This document shows positions 8,141 through 14,950 of a stretch of 64,000 nt of DNA, piece after piece. The notes beneath the pieces are model-generated. The model saw nothing but the letters and a program-made list of their open reading frames with translations, was not told the DNA's origin and made no database searches. The DNA comes from Pseudomonas lundensis. Its GTDB lineage: Bacteria; Pseudomonadota; Gammaproteobacteria; Pseudomonadales; Pseudomonadaceae. The stretch's first letter is position 1. Every line of letters starts with the position of its first letter. The stretch spans positions 62,001 to 126,000 of the forward strand of contig NZ_NQKI01000007.1 in assembly GCF_002269125.1 (NCBI RefSeq). Reading direction: 5' to 3'. The position numbers and the translations under genes are program-made.

Positions 8141-8608
8141 ATGATCAACGCACGTTTGCTGCAACGCATGGTTGATGCGTCCCAAGATGGCATTGTGGTA
8201 GCCGAGCTTGAAGGGGACGACACTATCCTGATTTACGCGAACAAAGCCTTTGAAACACTCACGGGCTACAGCAGTGACGAGGTCTTGTATCAGGATTGCC
8301 GATTTTTGCAGGCGGGTGATCGGGACCAAGTCGCCCTGCAAGTGATCCGCGATGCAATGGCCCGTGGCGAGCCGGTCCGTCAGCGGCTGCGCAATTACCG
8401 CAAAGATGGCACGCATTTCTGGAACGAGCTGTCGATCACCCCGGTTTTCAACGAAAGCGATCAACTGACGTACTTCATTGGGGTACAGAAGGATGTCTCT
8501 CAACAAGTGAAAGCTGAACAGCGTGTGGCGCAACTGGAAGCCGAGTTAACGGCCGTGCGCACGGAACTCGAAGCCCTGAAGGCGACGAGCGGCCTCAACA
8601 AAATGTAG
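8141..8608 (+). CDS. Short LOV blue-light photoreceptor
   Basis: PAS/LOV protein of 155 residues, very close to the P. putida short LOV protein PpSB1-LOV. The LOV core covers about residues 15-120 and contains YQDCRFLQ with the photoactive cysteine at position 53, which forms the flavin adduct. FWNELSITPV and YFIGVQKDVS are further LOV signatures. There is no effector domain, only a C-terminal helix (about 120-150) with heptad-like Leu/Val spacing that should dimerise. R61 is kept, but the second FMN-phosphate arginine of PpSB1 (R66) is Leu here. The ATG at 8141 matches the known protein; the longer upstream frame is rejected. A MerR/LitR-type regulator lies two genes away. Confidence 0.93.
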   Translation: MINARLLQRMVDASQDGIVVAELEGDDTILIYANKAFETLTGYSSDEVLYQDCRFLQAGDRDQVALQVIRDAMARGEPVRQRLRNYRKDGTHFWNELSITPVFNESDQLTYFIGVQKDVSQQVKAEQRVAQLEAELTAVRTELEALKATSGLNKM

Positions 8609-8666
8609 AATCGATGGTCTGTTATAAACAGTTACGACTTTTATTCTCACGCTTTAGAGTTTCACC

Positions 8667-9272
8667 ATGCCACACGATGCCCTTCTGACTCAGGACGAGT
8701 TGGATTTCATTCAGAACATGCATCAGAACCCGCTGCTCAATCAGCGGGACTCATCGTCGAGCCTGATGGTCAACGGTGTGGCACAAATACGCGATTTGCT
8801 CACGCGCCTAGCGGCTCACGAACACGTGACAATCCAGGCTCAAATCGCCAATCAGCACATGAGTTTTCCGCTGCGTCTGGTCGAGGATGAATTCCACGCT
8901 CAGCACCTGCAATTGGGTGCGCCCAGCATTTTCGAAGAGGGGCCGATGATTCGCCCCTGGCGTCTGACACTGGCTGAACCTGTTCCCTTAGAAAATGTAC
9001 GCGGGCGCAGTGGTCAACTGTGGGTCAGTGAAGTGTCGTTCAAGGGAATGCTGATTGAGGTGCGCAATGGCAGTCGTCCACCGCGCCAGTTTTGCCAATG
9101 GTTCAGCCCCACCGGGTACGAACGCATTGCCGTGCGGGGCACGCTGGAACGCAAAACCGAGCTGGGCCAATACGCTTACCGCTTAAGCCAGCGTGATGAA
9201 GGTGAAACAGAACGCTTGCGTCAGTTCATCCTGCAACAACATCGTCTCGCCCACCCGGCCTTGCATGCTTAA
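8667..9272 (+). CDS. Hypothetical protein between LOV and LitR-type genes
   Basis: Not recognised with confidence. It has 201 residues, is soluble and has no signal peptide. The first 40 residues look helical, then a beta-rich middle (about 50-165) with PWRLTLAEPVPLENVRGRSG and QLWVSEVSFKGMLIEV. The C-terminal helix is rich in Arg/Gln/His. The middle recalls beta-barrels of PilZ or YcgR type, but the PilZ RxxxR and DxSxxG motifs are not present, so I do not claim c-di-GMP binding. It is on the same strand and 58 bases after the LOV gene and ends 2 bases before the convergent regulator, a placement that suggests a role in the same light response. Confidence 0.75.
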   Translation: MPHDALLTQDELDFIQNMHQNPLLNQRDSSSSLMVNGVAQIRDLLTRLAAHEHVTIQAQIANQHMSFPLRLVEDEFHAQHLQLGAPSIFEEGPMIRPWRLTLAEPVPLENVRGRSGQLWVSEVSFKGMLIEVRNGSRPPRQFCQWFSPTGYERIAVRGTLERKTELGQYAYRLSQRDEGETERLRQFILQQHRLAHPALHA

Positions 9273-9274
9273 GC

Positions 9275-10234
9275 TCACGCGCCTTTGAGATATGCATCCA
9301 GCCGCTGACTCATCACACCAGGGTCGCAGCCCAGACAACCGATCGACGAGTCCAGCAATTGGTCGTGTGCCAGCTCGGACGCTTCGCCCGCCAACCAGAC
9401 CGCGCAATTGACGCCCTGCACCAGACGCAACAAACGCTCGACCCGCGAATAGCTCAGCGCCCGTGTGCCCAACAAGACCACGGCGTGGGGATTAACCTTT
9501 TCGCAAATCAACGACAACTCATTCAGGGGCTGGCCAATGGCTAATACCCGGATCGCCCGATCACCGCGGGCCAGCAACAGGGCGGTCACCAATAATTGCA
9601 GTTCGTGACACAGCTCCGGCACTGCCACCAGCACGACACACTGCGAGAGCGTGGCTGAGCCCTGCATGTTCAGGCGTTGCAAGACACGTCCGCGCAGAAA
9701 GCTGTCGAGCATCAGCCATTCACTGGTGCCGCCAAACTCGTCCTGCTGATTCAATAAACGCTGCCATAGCGGCATAAAAACATGGTTGAAAACAGCCTGC
9801 GGCGGATAGCTGGAAAAAATCTGGCCGTACAGACGCTCCAGCTCACGCTCATCAAATGCACTGAGCGCGTCACTGATGCGGGTTTGCCACTGTGCGTATT
9901 CATGCGCCTGCGGGGTGGCGTCAGGCGCATCAATCTCGGCCCGGCGGGCCAGCAATTCGCCCACTTTGCTGACGGAGACACCCCGTTCAATCCAGCCTTG
10001 AACCTGACGCACTGTCTCAATATCGGTCATTGAGTACAGTCGATGCCCACTTTCGGTGCGTTTTGGCTCTATCAAGCCATAACGTCGTTCCCAGGCACGC
10101 AGCGTGACCGGGTTGATACCGGTCAGTCGGGCAACCTCGCGGATCGGATATAGACCTTCGATGTTTGCATCAGCCTCAGTCATGACGGCAGGCTCACGCT
10201 CAATAATCACGGGCATGGGATGGGCCACGTTCAT
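9275..10234 (-). CDS. MerR-family regulator, class II LitR/CarH type without B12 site
   Basis: 319 residues. The N-terminal MerR helix-turn-helix (about 28-95) contains YPIREVARLTGINPVTLRAW and RRYGLIEPKRTESGHRLY; the C-terminal half matches the helical bundle plus Rossmann-like domain of CarH/LitR. The residues that bind adenosylcobalamin are missing: the E/DxHxxG motif reads LCHELQ, and the W...EH signature in the bundle reads SEW. This is the state of cobalamin-independent class II LitR proteins, which in P. putida work with a short LOV protein to induce genes in light. The LOV gene is two genes away. There is no clear ribosome site at the first ATG, so the start could be at residue 7 or 18. 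Confidence 0.85.
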   Translation of the reverse strand: MNVAHPMPVIIEREPAVMTEADANIEGLYPIREVARLTGINPVTLRAWERRYGLIEPKRTESGHRLYSMTDIETVRQVQGWIERGVSVSKVGELLARRAEIDAPDATPQAHEYAQWQTRISDALSAFDERELERLYGQIFSSYPPQAVFNHVFMPLWQRLLNQQDEFGGTSEWLMLDSFLRGRVLQRLNMQGSATLSQCVVLVAVPELCHELQLLVTALLLARGDRAIRVLAIGQPLNELSLICEKVNPHAVVLLGTRALSYSRVERLLRLVQGVNCAVWLAGEASELAHDQLLDSSIGCLGCDPGVMSQRLDAYLKGA

Positions 10235-10394
10235 GGGAAAGAGGCGAGTCTAACGCGCATTCGCTGGCGTGCAAAATCGCTTGTATAGACGAATTCGGGA
10301 ATGATCCTTGCTTAGTTGACATGCGGCCCACCACCCCGGCGCTGCGTTTTATGCCTGCCCTACCCGGACAGCATCAGTCCCATGGAGATACACA

Positions 10395-10964
10395 ATGTCT
10401 ACCTCCCCTGTCACCTTGATGGTTGCGCGCCGTGTCGCCAAAGGGCGCTATCAGGAATTGATTGCCTGGTTACACGAAGGCGAACAGTTGGCCACGGACT
10501 TCCCCGGCTATTTGGGATCGGGCGTGTTAGCCCCGCCGCCTGGCGACGACGAATTCCAAATCATTTTCCGTTTTGCCGACGAAGCCACCCTGCACGCGTG
10601 GGAACATTCTGTTTCGCGCAAATCCTGGCTGCTACGCGGCAGCGATCTGTTTGCCCATCCCCACGAGCACCGCGTCAGCGGCATCGATGGCTGGTTTGGC
10701 GCCGCCGGGCAACGTCCACCGCGCTGGAAGCAAGCGGTCGCCATCTGGCTCGCATTTTTCCCGGTCTCGCTGTTGTTCAACGCGGTGCTGAGCCCGTTAT
10801 TGGGTGAGTTGAACCTGGTGCCCCGCGTGTTACTCAGCACATTGGCCCTGACGCCACTGATGGTTTATTGGTTCATTCCGCTGTCGACCCATCTGCTGGC
10901 TGGCTGGCTGCACCGCGCACCGGACAAGACTGTGCGCACCGTCGCCCCCGCCAATAGCCGCTGA
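10395..10964 (+). CDS. ABM-domain protein with two C-terminal membrane helices
   Basis: 189 residues. The N-terminal antibiotic-biosynthesis-monooxygenase-like ferredoxin fold (about 1-95) includes the typical pattern R-x-V-x-KG-x-Y-x-E, FPGYLG and FRFADEATLHAWEHS. Two hydrophobic helices follow at about 118-140 and 144-166. Proteins of this layout are common in Proteobacteria but their reaction is not established; ABM domains can be oxygenases, haem-binding or regulatory. The start is behind GGAGATAC. It is divergent from the LitR-type gene and upstream of folM, in the stretch likely to be light-controlled. Confidence 0.82.
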   Translation: MSTSPVTLMVARRVAKGRYQELIAWLHEGEQLATDFPGYLGSGVLAPPPGDDEFQIIFRFADEATLHAWEHSVSRKSWLLRGSDLFAHPHEHRVSGIDGWFGAAGQRPPRWKQAVAIWLAFFPVSLLFNAVLSPLLGELNLVPRVLLSTLALTPLMVYWFIPLSTHLLAGWLHRAPDKTVRTVAPANSR

Positions 10965-11076
10965 GCCCGCGCCGCCAGAACAGGAGAGCCCCGGGCATGG
11001 CCGTTGCGCAGTGGACGCTGGTATAGTTTTGCCATTACGCCACTGCACACTCCTGTTCTCCTGACCCGAGCCTGCC

Positions 11077-11787
11077 ATGCCTTCTCACTCAGCCCCCCTT
11101 TTAATCACGGGCGCCGGCCAGCGCATCGGCCTGCACTGTGCGCAGCAATTGTTGGCAGACGGTTATTCCGTGATCTTCAGCTATCGCACTGAAAAACCCG
11201 GCGTGCAGACCTTGCGCGATCTTGGGGCCACGGCGATACAGGCTGATTTTTCAACCGAGCACGGCATTCTCGCGTTCATCGAACAATTGAAAAGCCATAC
11301 CGACACCCTGCGCGCCATTGTGCACAACGCATCGGCTTGGCTTCCAGAAAGCGATGACACTCAAATCAGCGATTTCACGCAGATGTTCAGCGTCCATATG
11401 CTCGCGCCCTACCTGATCAACCTGCACTGCAGTGAGCTGCTGGAACGCTCCACTCCCGCGGACATTGTGCACATCAGTGACGATGTCACGCGCAAGGGCA
11501 GCAGCAATCACATTGCTTATTGCGCCACGAAAGCCGGTCTCGACAGCCTGACCCTGTCATTCGCAGCTAAACTGGCGCCACGGATCAAAGTCAACGGCAT
11601 CGCACCGGCGCTGTTGATGTTCAACCCGGACGATGACGCGACATACCGCACCAAAGCCCTGGCCAAGTCTGCGCTGGGGATCGAGCCTGGCGCGGAGGTT
11701 ATTTATCAAAGCCTGCGTTATCTGCTGGACAACCCCTATGTCACCGGCACCACCCTGACCGTTAATGGCGGTCGGCATCTCAAATAA
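11077..11787 (+). CDS. folM: Dihydromonapterin reductase
   Basis: Short-chain dehydrogenase of 236 residues that reduces dihydromonapterin (and dihydrofolate weakly) with NADPH. It gives tetrahydromonapterin, the cofactor of phenylalanine hydroxylase in pseudomonads. Seen: the glycine-rich [13 protein letters not shown] at the N-terminus, the NAS motif (HNASAW), the YCATKAGL active-site Tyr/Lys, and the C-terminal [14 protein letters not shown]. It is followed after 23 bases by folE and then folX, so the three form a monapterin operon. Confidence 0.93.
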   Translation: MPSHSAPLLITGAGQRIGLHCAQQLLADGYSVIFSYRTEKPGVQTLRDLGATAIQADFSTEHGILAFIEQLKSHTDTLRAIVHNASAWLPESDDTQISDFTQMFSVHMLAPYLINLHCSELLERSTPADIVHISDDVTRKGSSNHIAYCATKAGLDSLTLSFAAKLAPRIKVNGIAPALLMFNPDDDATYRTKALAKSALGIEPGAEVIYQSLRYLLDNPYVTGTTLTVNGGRHLK

Positions 11788-11810
11788 GCCGTCCTCGAGG
11801 AAGTATTTTA

Positions 11811-12371
11811 ATGAGCACATCATTGCCTGAGCATTACCGCGAGATCCTGGTGGGTCTCGGTGAGGACCCTGACCGCGAAGGCTTGCTCGACACCCCGAAA
11901 CGCGCCGCCAAGGCGATGCAATACCTGTGTCACGGCTACGGCCAGAGCCTTGAAGAGATCGTCAACGGCGCGCTCTTCGCCTCGGACAGCGATGAAATGG
12001 TGATCGTTGCCGACATCGAGCTGTACTCCTTATGCGAACACCACCTGTTGCCCTTTATCGGCAAGGCCCACGTCGCCTATATCCCGACTGGCAAAGTACT
12101 CGGTTTGTCGAAAGTCGCGCGCATTGTCGACATGTTCGCCAGGCGCCTGCAGATTCAGGAAAACCTGACACGGGAAATCGCCGATGCCATTCAAGGCATC
12201 ACCCACGCTGCCGGGGTCGCGGTGGTCATTGAAGCCAAGCACATGTGCATGATGATGCGCGGCGTCGAAAAACAGAATTCAACCATGAACACGTCGGTCA
12301 TGCTCGGCGCGTTTCGCGAGCCCAGTACCCGTACGGAGTTCTTGCAACTGATTGGACGGAGCAAGCCGTAA
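11811..12371 (+). CDS. folE: GTP cyclohydrolase I
   Basis: 186 residues; converts GTP to 7,8-dihydroneopterin triphosphate, the first step of folate and pterin synthesis. The zinc site is visible: CEHHLLPF gives Cys and His, and [10 protein letters not shown] the second Cys. [13 protein letters not shown] is the family N-terminal block. The stop codon overlaps the ATG of folX (TAATG), so translation is coupled. Pseudomonads have several folE copies; the one tied to folM and folX serves monapterin, and in P. putida a folE copy is among light-induced genes. Confidence 0.95.
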   Translation: MSTSLPEHYREILVGLGEDPDREGLLDTPKRAAKAMQYLCHGYGQSLEEIVNGALFASDSDEMVIVADIELYSLCEHHLLPFIGKAHVAYIPTGKVLGLSKVARIVDMFARRLQIQENLTREIADAIQGITHAAGVAVVIEAKHMCMMMRGVEKQNSTMNTSVMLGAFREPSTRTEFLQLIGRSKP

Positions 12372-12742
12372 TGCCACAACTACAGCCAGGAATGGCCCGT
12401 ATTCGCGTCAAGGACCTGTGCCTGCGCACCTTCATTGGCATCAATGAAGACGAAATCCGCAACAAACAGGATGTGCTGATCAATCTCACCATCCTGTACG
12501 CGGCACAAGAAGCCGTGCGCGATAACGACATCGACCACGCGCTCAACTACCGCACCATCACCAAAGCGGTGATTGCCCACGTTGAAGAAAATCGCTTTGC
12601 CCTGCTGGAACGGCTGACCCAGGAATTACTGGATCTGGTGATGGCTAACACGGCGGTGTTGTATGCCGAAGTAGAAGTCGACAAACCGCATGCCCTGCGC
12701 TTTGCCGAATCGGTCTCGATTACCCTGGCGGCCAGCCGCTAA
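12371..12742 (+). CDS. folX: Dihydroneopterin triphosphate 2'-epimerase
   Basis: 123 residues; FolB/FolX tunnelling fold. It epimerises dihydroneopterin triphosphate to dihydromonapterin triphosphate, supplying FolM. Motifs: [19 protein letters not shown] at the N-terminus, the DHALNYRTI segment, and the catalytic helix with [16 protein letters not shown]. The ATG overlaps the folE stop by one base; the longer in-frame extension inside folE is rejected. Context with folM and folE favours FolX over FolB. Confidence 0.92.
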   Translation: MPQLQPGMARIRVKDLCLRTFIGINEDEIRNKQDVLINLTILYAAQEAVRDNDIDHALNYRTITKAVIAHVEENRFALLERLTQELLDLVMANTAVLYAEVEVDKPHALRFAESVSITLAASR

Positions 12743-12772
12743 GCTGCCCCCCTTTTACACCCGGAGCTCCCA

Positions 12773-13069
12773 ATGACTGACCAGGAACGCCTTGAACTCG
12801 AAGCAGCCGCCTTTCGCCGCCTCGTTGCCCACCTCGACAGCCGCAAAGATGTACAGAACATTGACCTGATGAACCTTTCGGGCTTTTGTCGCAACTGCCT
12901 GTCCAAGTGGTACAAGGCCGCAGCCGATGAGCGCCAGATCGAGCTGAGCCTGGATGACGCCCGCGAAGTGGTCTACGGCATGCCGTATGCCGAATGGAAA
13001 GCCCAGTACCAGAAAGAAGCTTCTGCCGAACAGGCGGCGGCGTTTGCCCAAGGAAAACAGCATGACTGA
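12773..13069 (+). CDS. DUF1244 family protein
   Basis: 98 residues, matching the DUF1244 family of small helical proteins: FRRLVAHLDSRKDVQNIDLMNLSGFCRNCLSKWY is followed by Y-GMPY-xEWK. The two cysteines in FCRNCL are conserved and could be a metal or redox site. Function is unknown. The start is preceded by CGGAGCTCC. The 3' end overlaps the HopJ-family gene by 8 bases, so the two are coupled; this pairing is recurrent in proteobacteria. Confidence 0.88.
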   Translation: MTDQERLELEAAAFRRLVAHLDSRKDVQNIDLMNLSGFCRNCLSKWYKAAADERQIELSLDDAREVVYGMPYAEWKAQYQKEASAEQAAAFAQGKQHD

Positions 13070-13403
13070 TCTGAATACCCTGCGCGCCAGCCTGAACAGC
13101 GGCGAACATGTTTTTGCCGATACGTTGGCCTTCATCGCCGAGCATTACGATTACCAGCCACACGCATTCACCAACGGCGACGTGGAAAACGCCGCCGGGC
13201 AAAACGAAGGCTCGTGCAAAACATTGGGTCTGGCTTTACTCGAAGGGTTGAGCGATCAGGAAGCGCTGCTGGCATTTGGCGAACATTACCGCTGCGTACT
13301 GGCGACACCGGAAGGCAGCGATCACGGCAACATTCGCGCGTTGATCGCTCACGGTCTGGCCGGGGTGACATTCACTGCCCCGCCGCTGACGCACAAGGTT
13401 TAA
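13062..13403 (+). CDS. HopJ-family protein
   Basis: 113 residues, matching the HopJ type III effector-like family (a Pfam name derived from one P. syringae effector). Seen: FADTLAFIAEHYDYQPHAFTNG near the N-terminus, the ENAAGQNEGSCK block, and FGEHYRCVLATPEGSDHGNIR. Most members are widespread chromosomal proteins with no secretion signal, and there is no T3SS gene here, so an effector role should not be assumed. Its start overlaps the DUF1244 stop, and its stop overlaps the stop of the convergent epimerase gene by 4 bases. Confidence 0.9.
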   Translation: MTDLNTLRASLNSGEHVFADTLAFIAEHYDYQPHAFTNGDVENAAGQNEGSCKTLGLALLEGLSDQEALLAFGEHYRCVLATPEGSDHGNIRALIAHGLAGVTFTAPPLTHKV

Positions 13404-14554
13404 ACCGGGCGGCCTGACCCGAAGTACTGCGCCAGGCCGCTGTAACAAGTGGCCAGGTGATAGGGGGTGGTTGAGGGCATGTCTGCGCGGCTGACCCGAC
13501 CTTGCGGGTCCAGGCACTCGTACCAGCCAGCGTCGTGCAAAAAATGCTGCTGCAACGCCTGCAACTGGCGTTGCAGACGCTCAATGCAACCGTGCCGCAG
13601 GGTGAGCGCTCGCACATACTCGGCCTGCGCCCAGATCCGTTGAGTGCCATCGCGCACTTGCCCGTCACTGCCCAGCATGCCGCACACCGCGCCGGTTTGT
13701 GCATCCACCCCAACCTGTTCGGCATAACCGAATGCGCGATCCAGCGAATCGTGCAGTGCTGTCGTGCGCAACAAAGGCGAAGACTGCAACAGGAAATACC
13801 ATTCGAATTGATGCCCGGGCTCAAACCAGTTGTCCGCCGCACCGCAGGGTTTTTCCAGCATCACGCCGTGCCCGGGGGCAATAAAGCGTTTTTGCATGCC
13901 CTCGGCCAGCGCCAGCAACGCGGTGCGGGTGGGCACATCTTCACGCACCGAGAGCGTTGCCAAAAACCCTTCCGCCAAATGCATCAACGGGTTCTGCAGC
14001 GGTCCGCTGCCCAGCGTCGACCAATCCCGGTTCAAGCTGGCTTCATACAAACCGCTGCCATCGCTGAAACGCTCGGCCACGACCTTTAACGCTGCATTGA
14101 GCACCGATTCAACCAACGGCTCACGGACCTTGGCCCAGTAATGAGCACAGGCAAAAATGATGAAAGCGTGGGTATAAAGGTCTTTGCGCTGATCCAGCGG
14201 CGCGCCTTGCGGATCAATGCTGTAGAACCAGCCGCCGTGCTCGGCGTCATGAAAATGTTGCTGCAACGAGCGGAACAGCGCCGCTGCACGCTCGGCCGCG
14301 CCTGCAAATGCCGAGTCACCGATCAGGCTGGCAAACACGTACAGCTGACGGGCACAGGCCATGGCGCGATAACGCTGGGGCGCCAGGGGTTGATGTGCAG
14401 CGCTCAACGCTTCATAGGGCAGCGCCAGCTCGGCATTCCAGCCGGGGCCTTGCCACAACGGCACGATGACCTGACGAAAGTGCTGCTGCACGGCCGCAAA
14501 CCGGGCAATCAGTTCGGGAGGAAAAACAGGGCTGGTTACATCGGGCATCGGCAA
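13400..14554 (-). CDS. N-acylglucosamine 2-epimerase (AGE) family sugar isomerase
   Basis: 384 residues with the alpha6/alpha6-barrel AGE-fold motifs: RQLYVFASLIGD, GGWFYSIDPQGAPLDQRKDLYTHAF, FEPGHQFEWYFLL and WAQAEYVRAL. Members include mannose isomerase, sulfoquinovose isomerase and cellobiose epimerase; the YTHAF and EPGHQFEW blocks carry the catalytic histidines. The substrate cannot be read from sequence; D-mannose isomerase is the most likely role for a stand-alone pseudomonad copy. Two in-frame ATGs (14554 and 14548) are possible starts with no clear ribosome site. Confidence 0.88.
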   Translation of the reverse strand: MPMPDVTSPVFPPELIARFAAVQQHFRQVIVPLWQGPGWNAELALPYEALSAAHQPLAPQRYRAMACARQLYVFASLIGDSAFAGAAERAAALFRSLQQHFHDAEHGGWFYSIDPQGAPLDQRKDLYTHAFIIFACAHYWAKVREPLVESVLNAALKVVAERFSDGSGLYEASLNRDWSTLGSGPLQNPLMHLAEGFLATLSVREDVPTRTALLALAEGMQKRFIAPGHGVMLEKPCGAADNWFEPGHQFEWYFLLQSSPLLRTTALHDSLDRAFGYAEQVGVDAQTGAVCGMLGSDGQVRDGTQRIWAQAEYVRALTLRHGCIERLQRQLQALQQHFLHDAGWYECLDPQGRVSRADMPSTTPYHLATCYSGLAQYFGSGRPV

Positions 14555-14950
14555 GATTCGTCACGGCTGGGGCGTTTGCGCGACATGATACACCCAAAGC
14601 TGGCCGGCACCGATGAGGGCGTTCCTTGCCACCCCGCGCTGCGCATAACGCCTCGCCCGTGCGGTTTTTAGTGCAACCGCGATTTTGCGCAGAAAGCTGC
14701 ACAACCATTTTCGAATAAAGCCCCAATCCCACACGCCAACCCGCGCAGTAGAAGGCCTCGGGAGTCCCTGGCAAAAACGTGCTGGGCATTGCGCAACAAC
14801 CTGCGCAATTTACCCGGCATTGAGCACCAGCCTGCACCCGGCCAGCAGGGGAATGTGCCGTTTTACAAGGGCCACAGGAGGGTTGGCATAAGTCTTGAGA
14901 GAGGCTGTCTTTTAACCGACGCGGGCGTCACACCTGCGGGAGCCTCAGAC
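14555..14950. other. Intergenic stretch before the T6SS effector gene
   Basis: 396 bases between divergent genes. No gene is supported. An inverted repeat ATTGCGC/GCGCAAT with an 8-base spacer sits at 14788-14809. A possible sigma-54 match near 14769 has GG and GC elements 9 rather than 10 bases apart, so I do not call it. The ribosome site GGGAGC for the effector lies at the right end. Confidence 0.45.

Noticed and set aside
13062..13403. HopJ protein as a type III effector
   Set aside because: No T3SS genes nearby, no secretion-type N-terminus, and the family is widespread in bacteria without T3SS.
14769..14785. Sigma-54-like promoter (TGGCA...TGC) before the effector gene
   Set aside because: GG and GC elements are 9 bases apart instead of 10; a one-base error abolishes such promoters.
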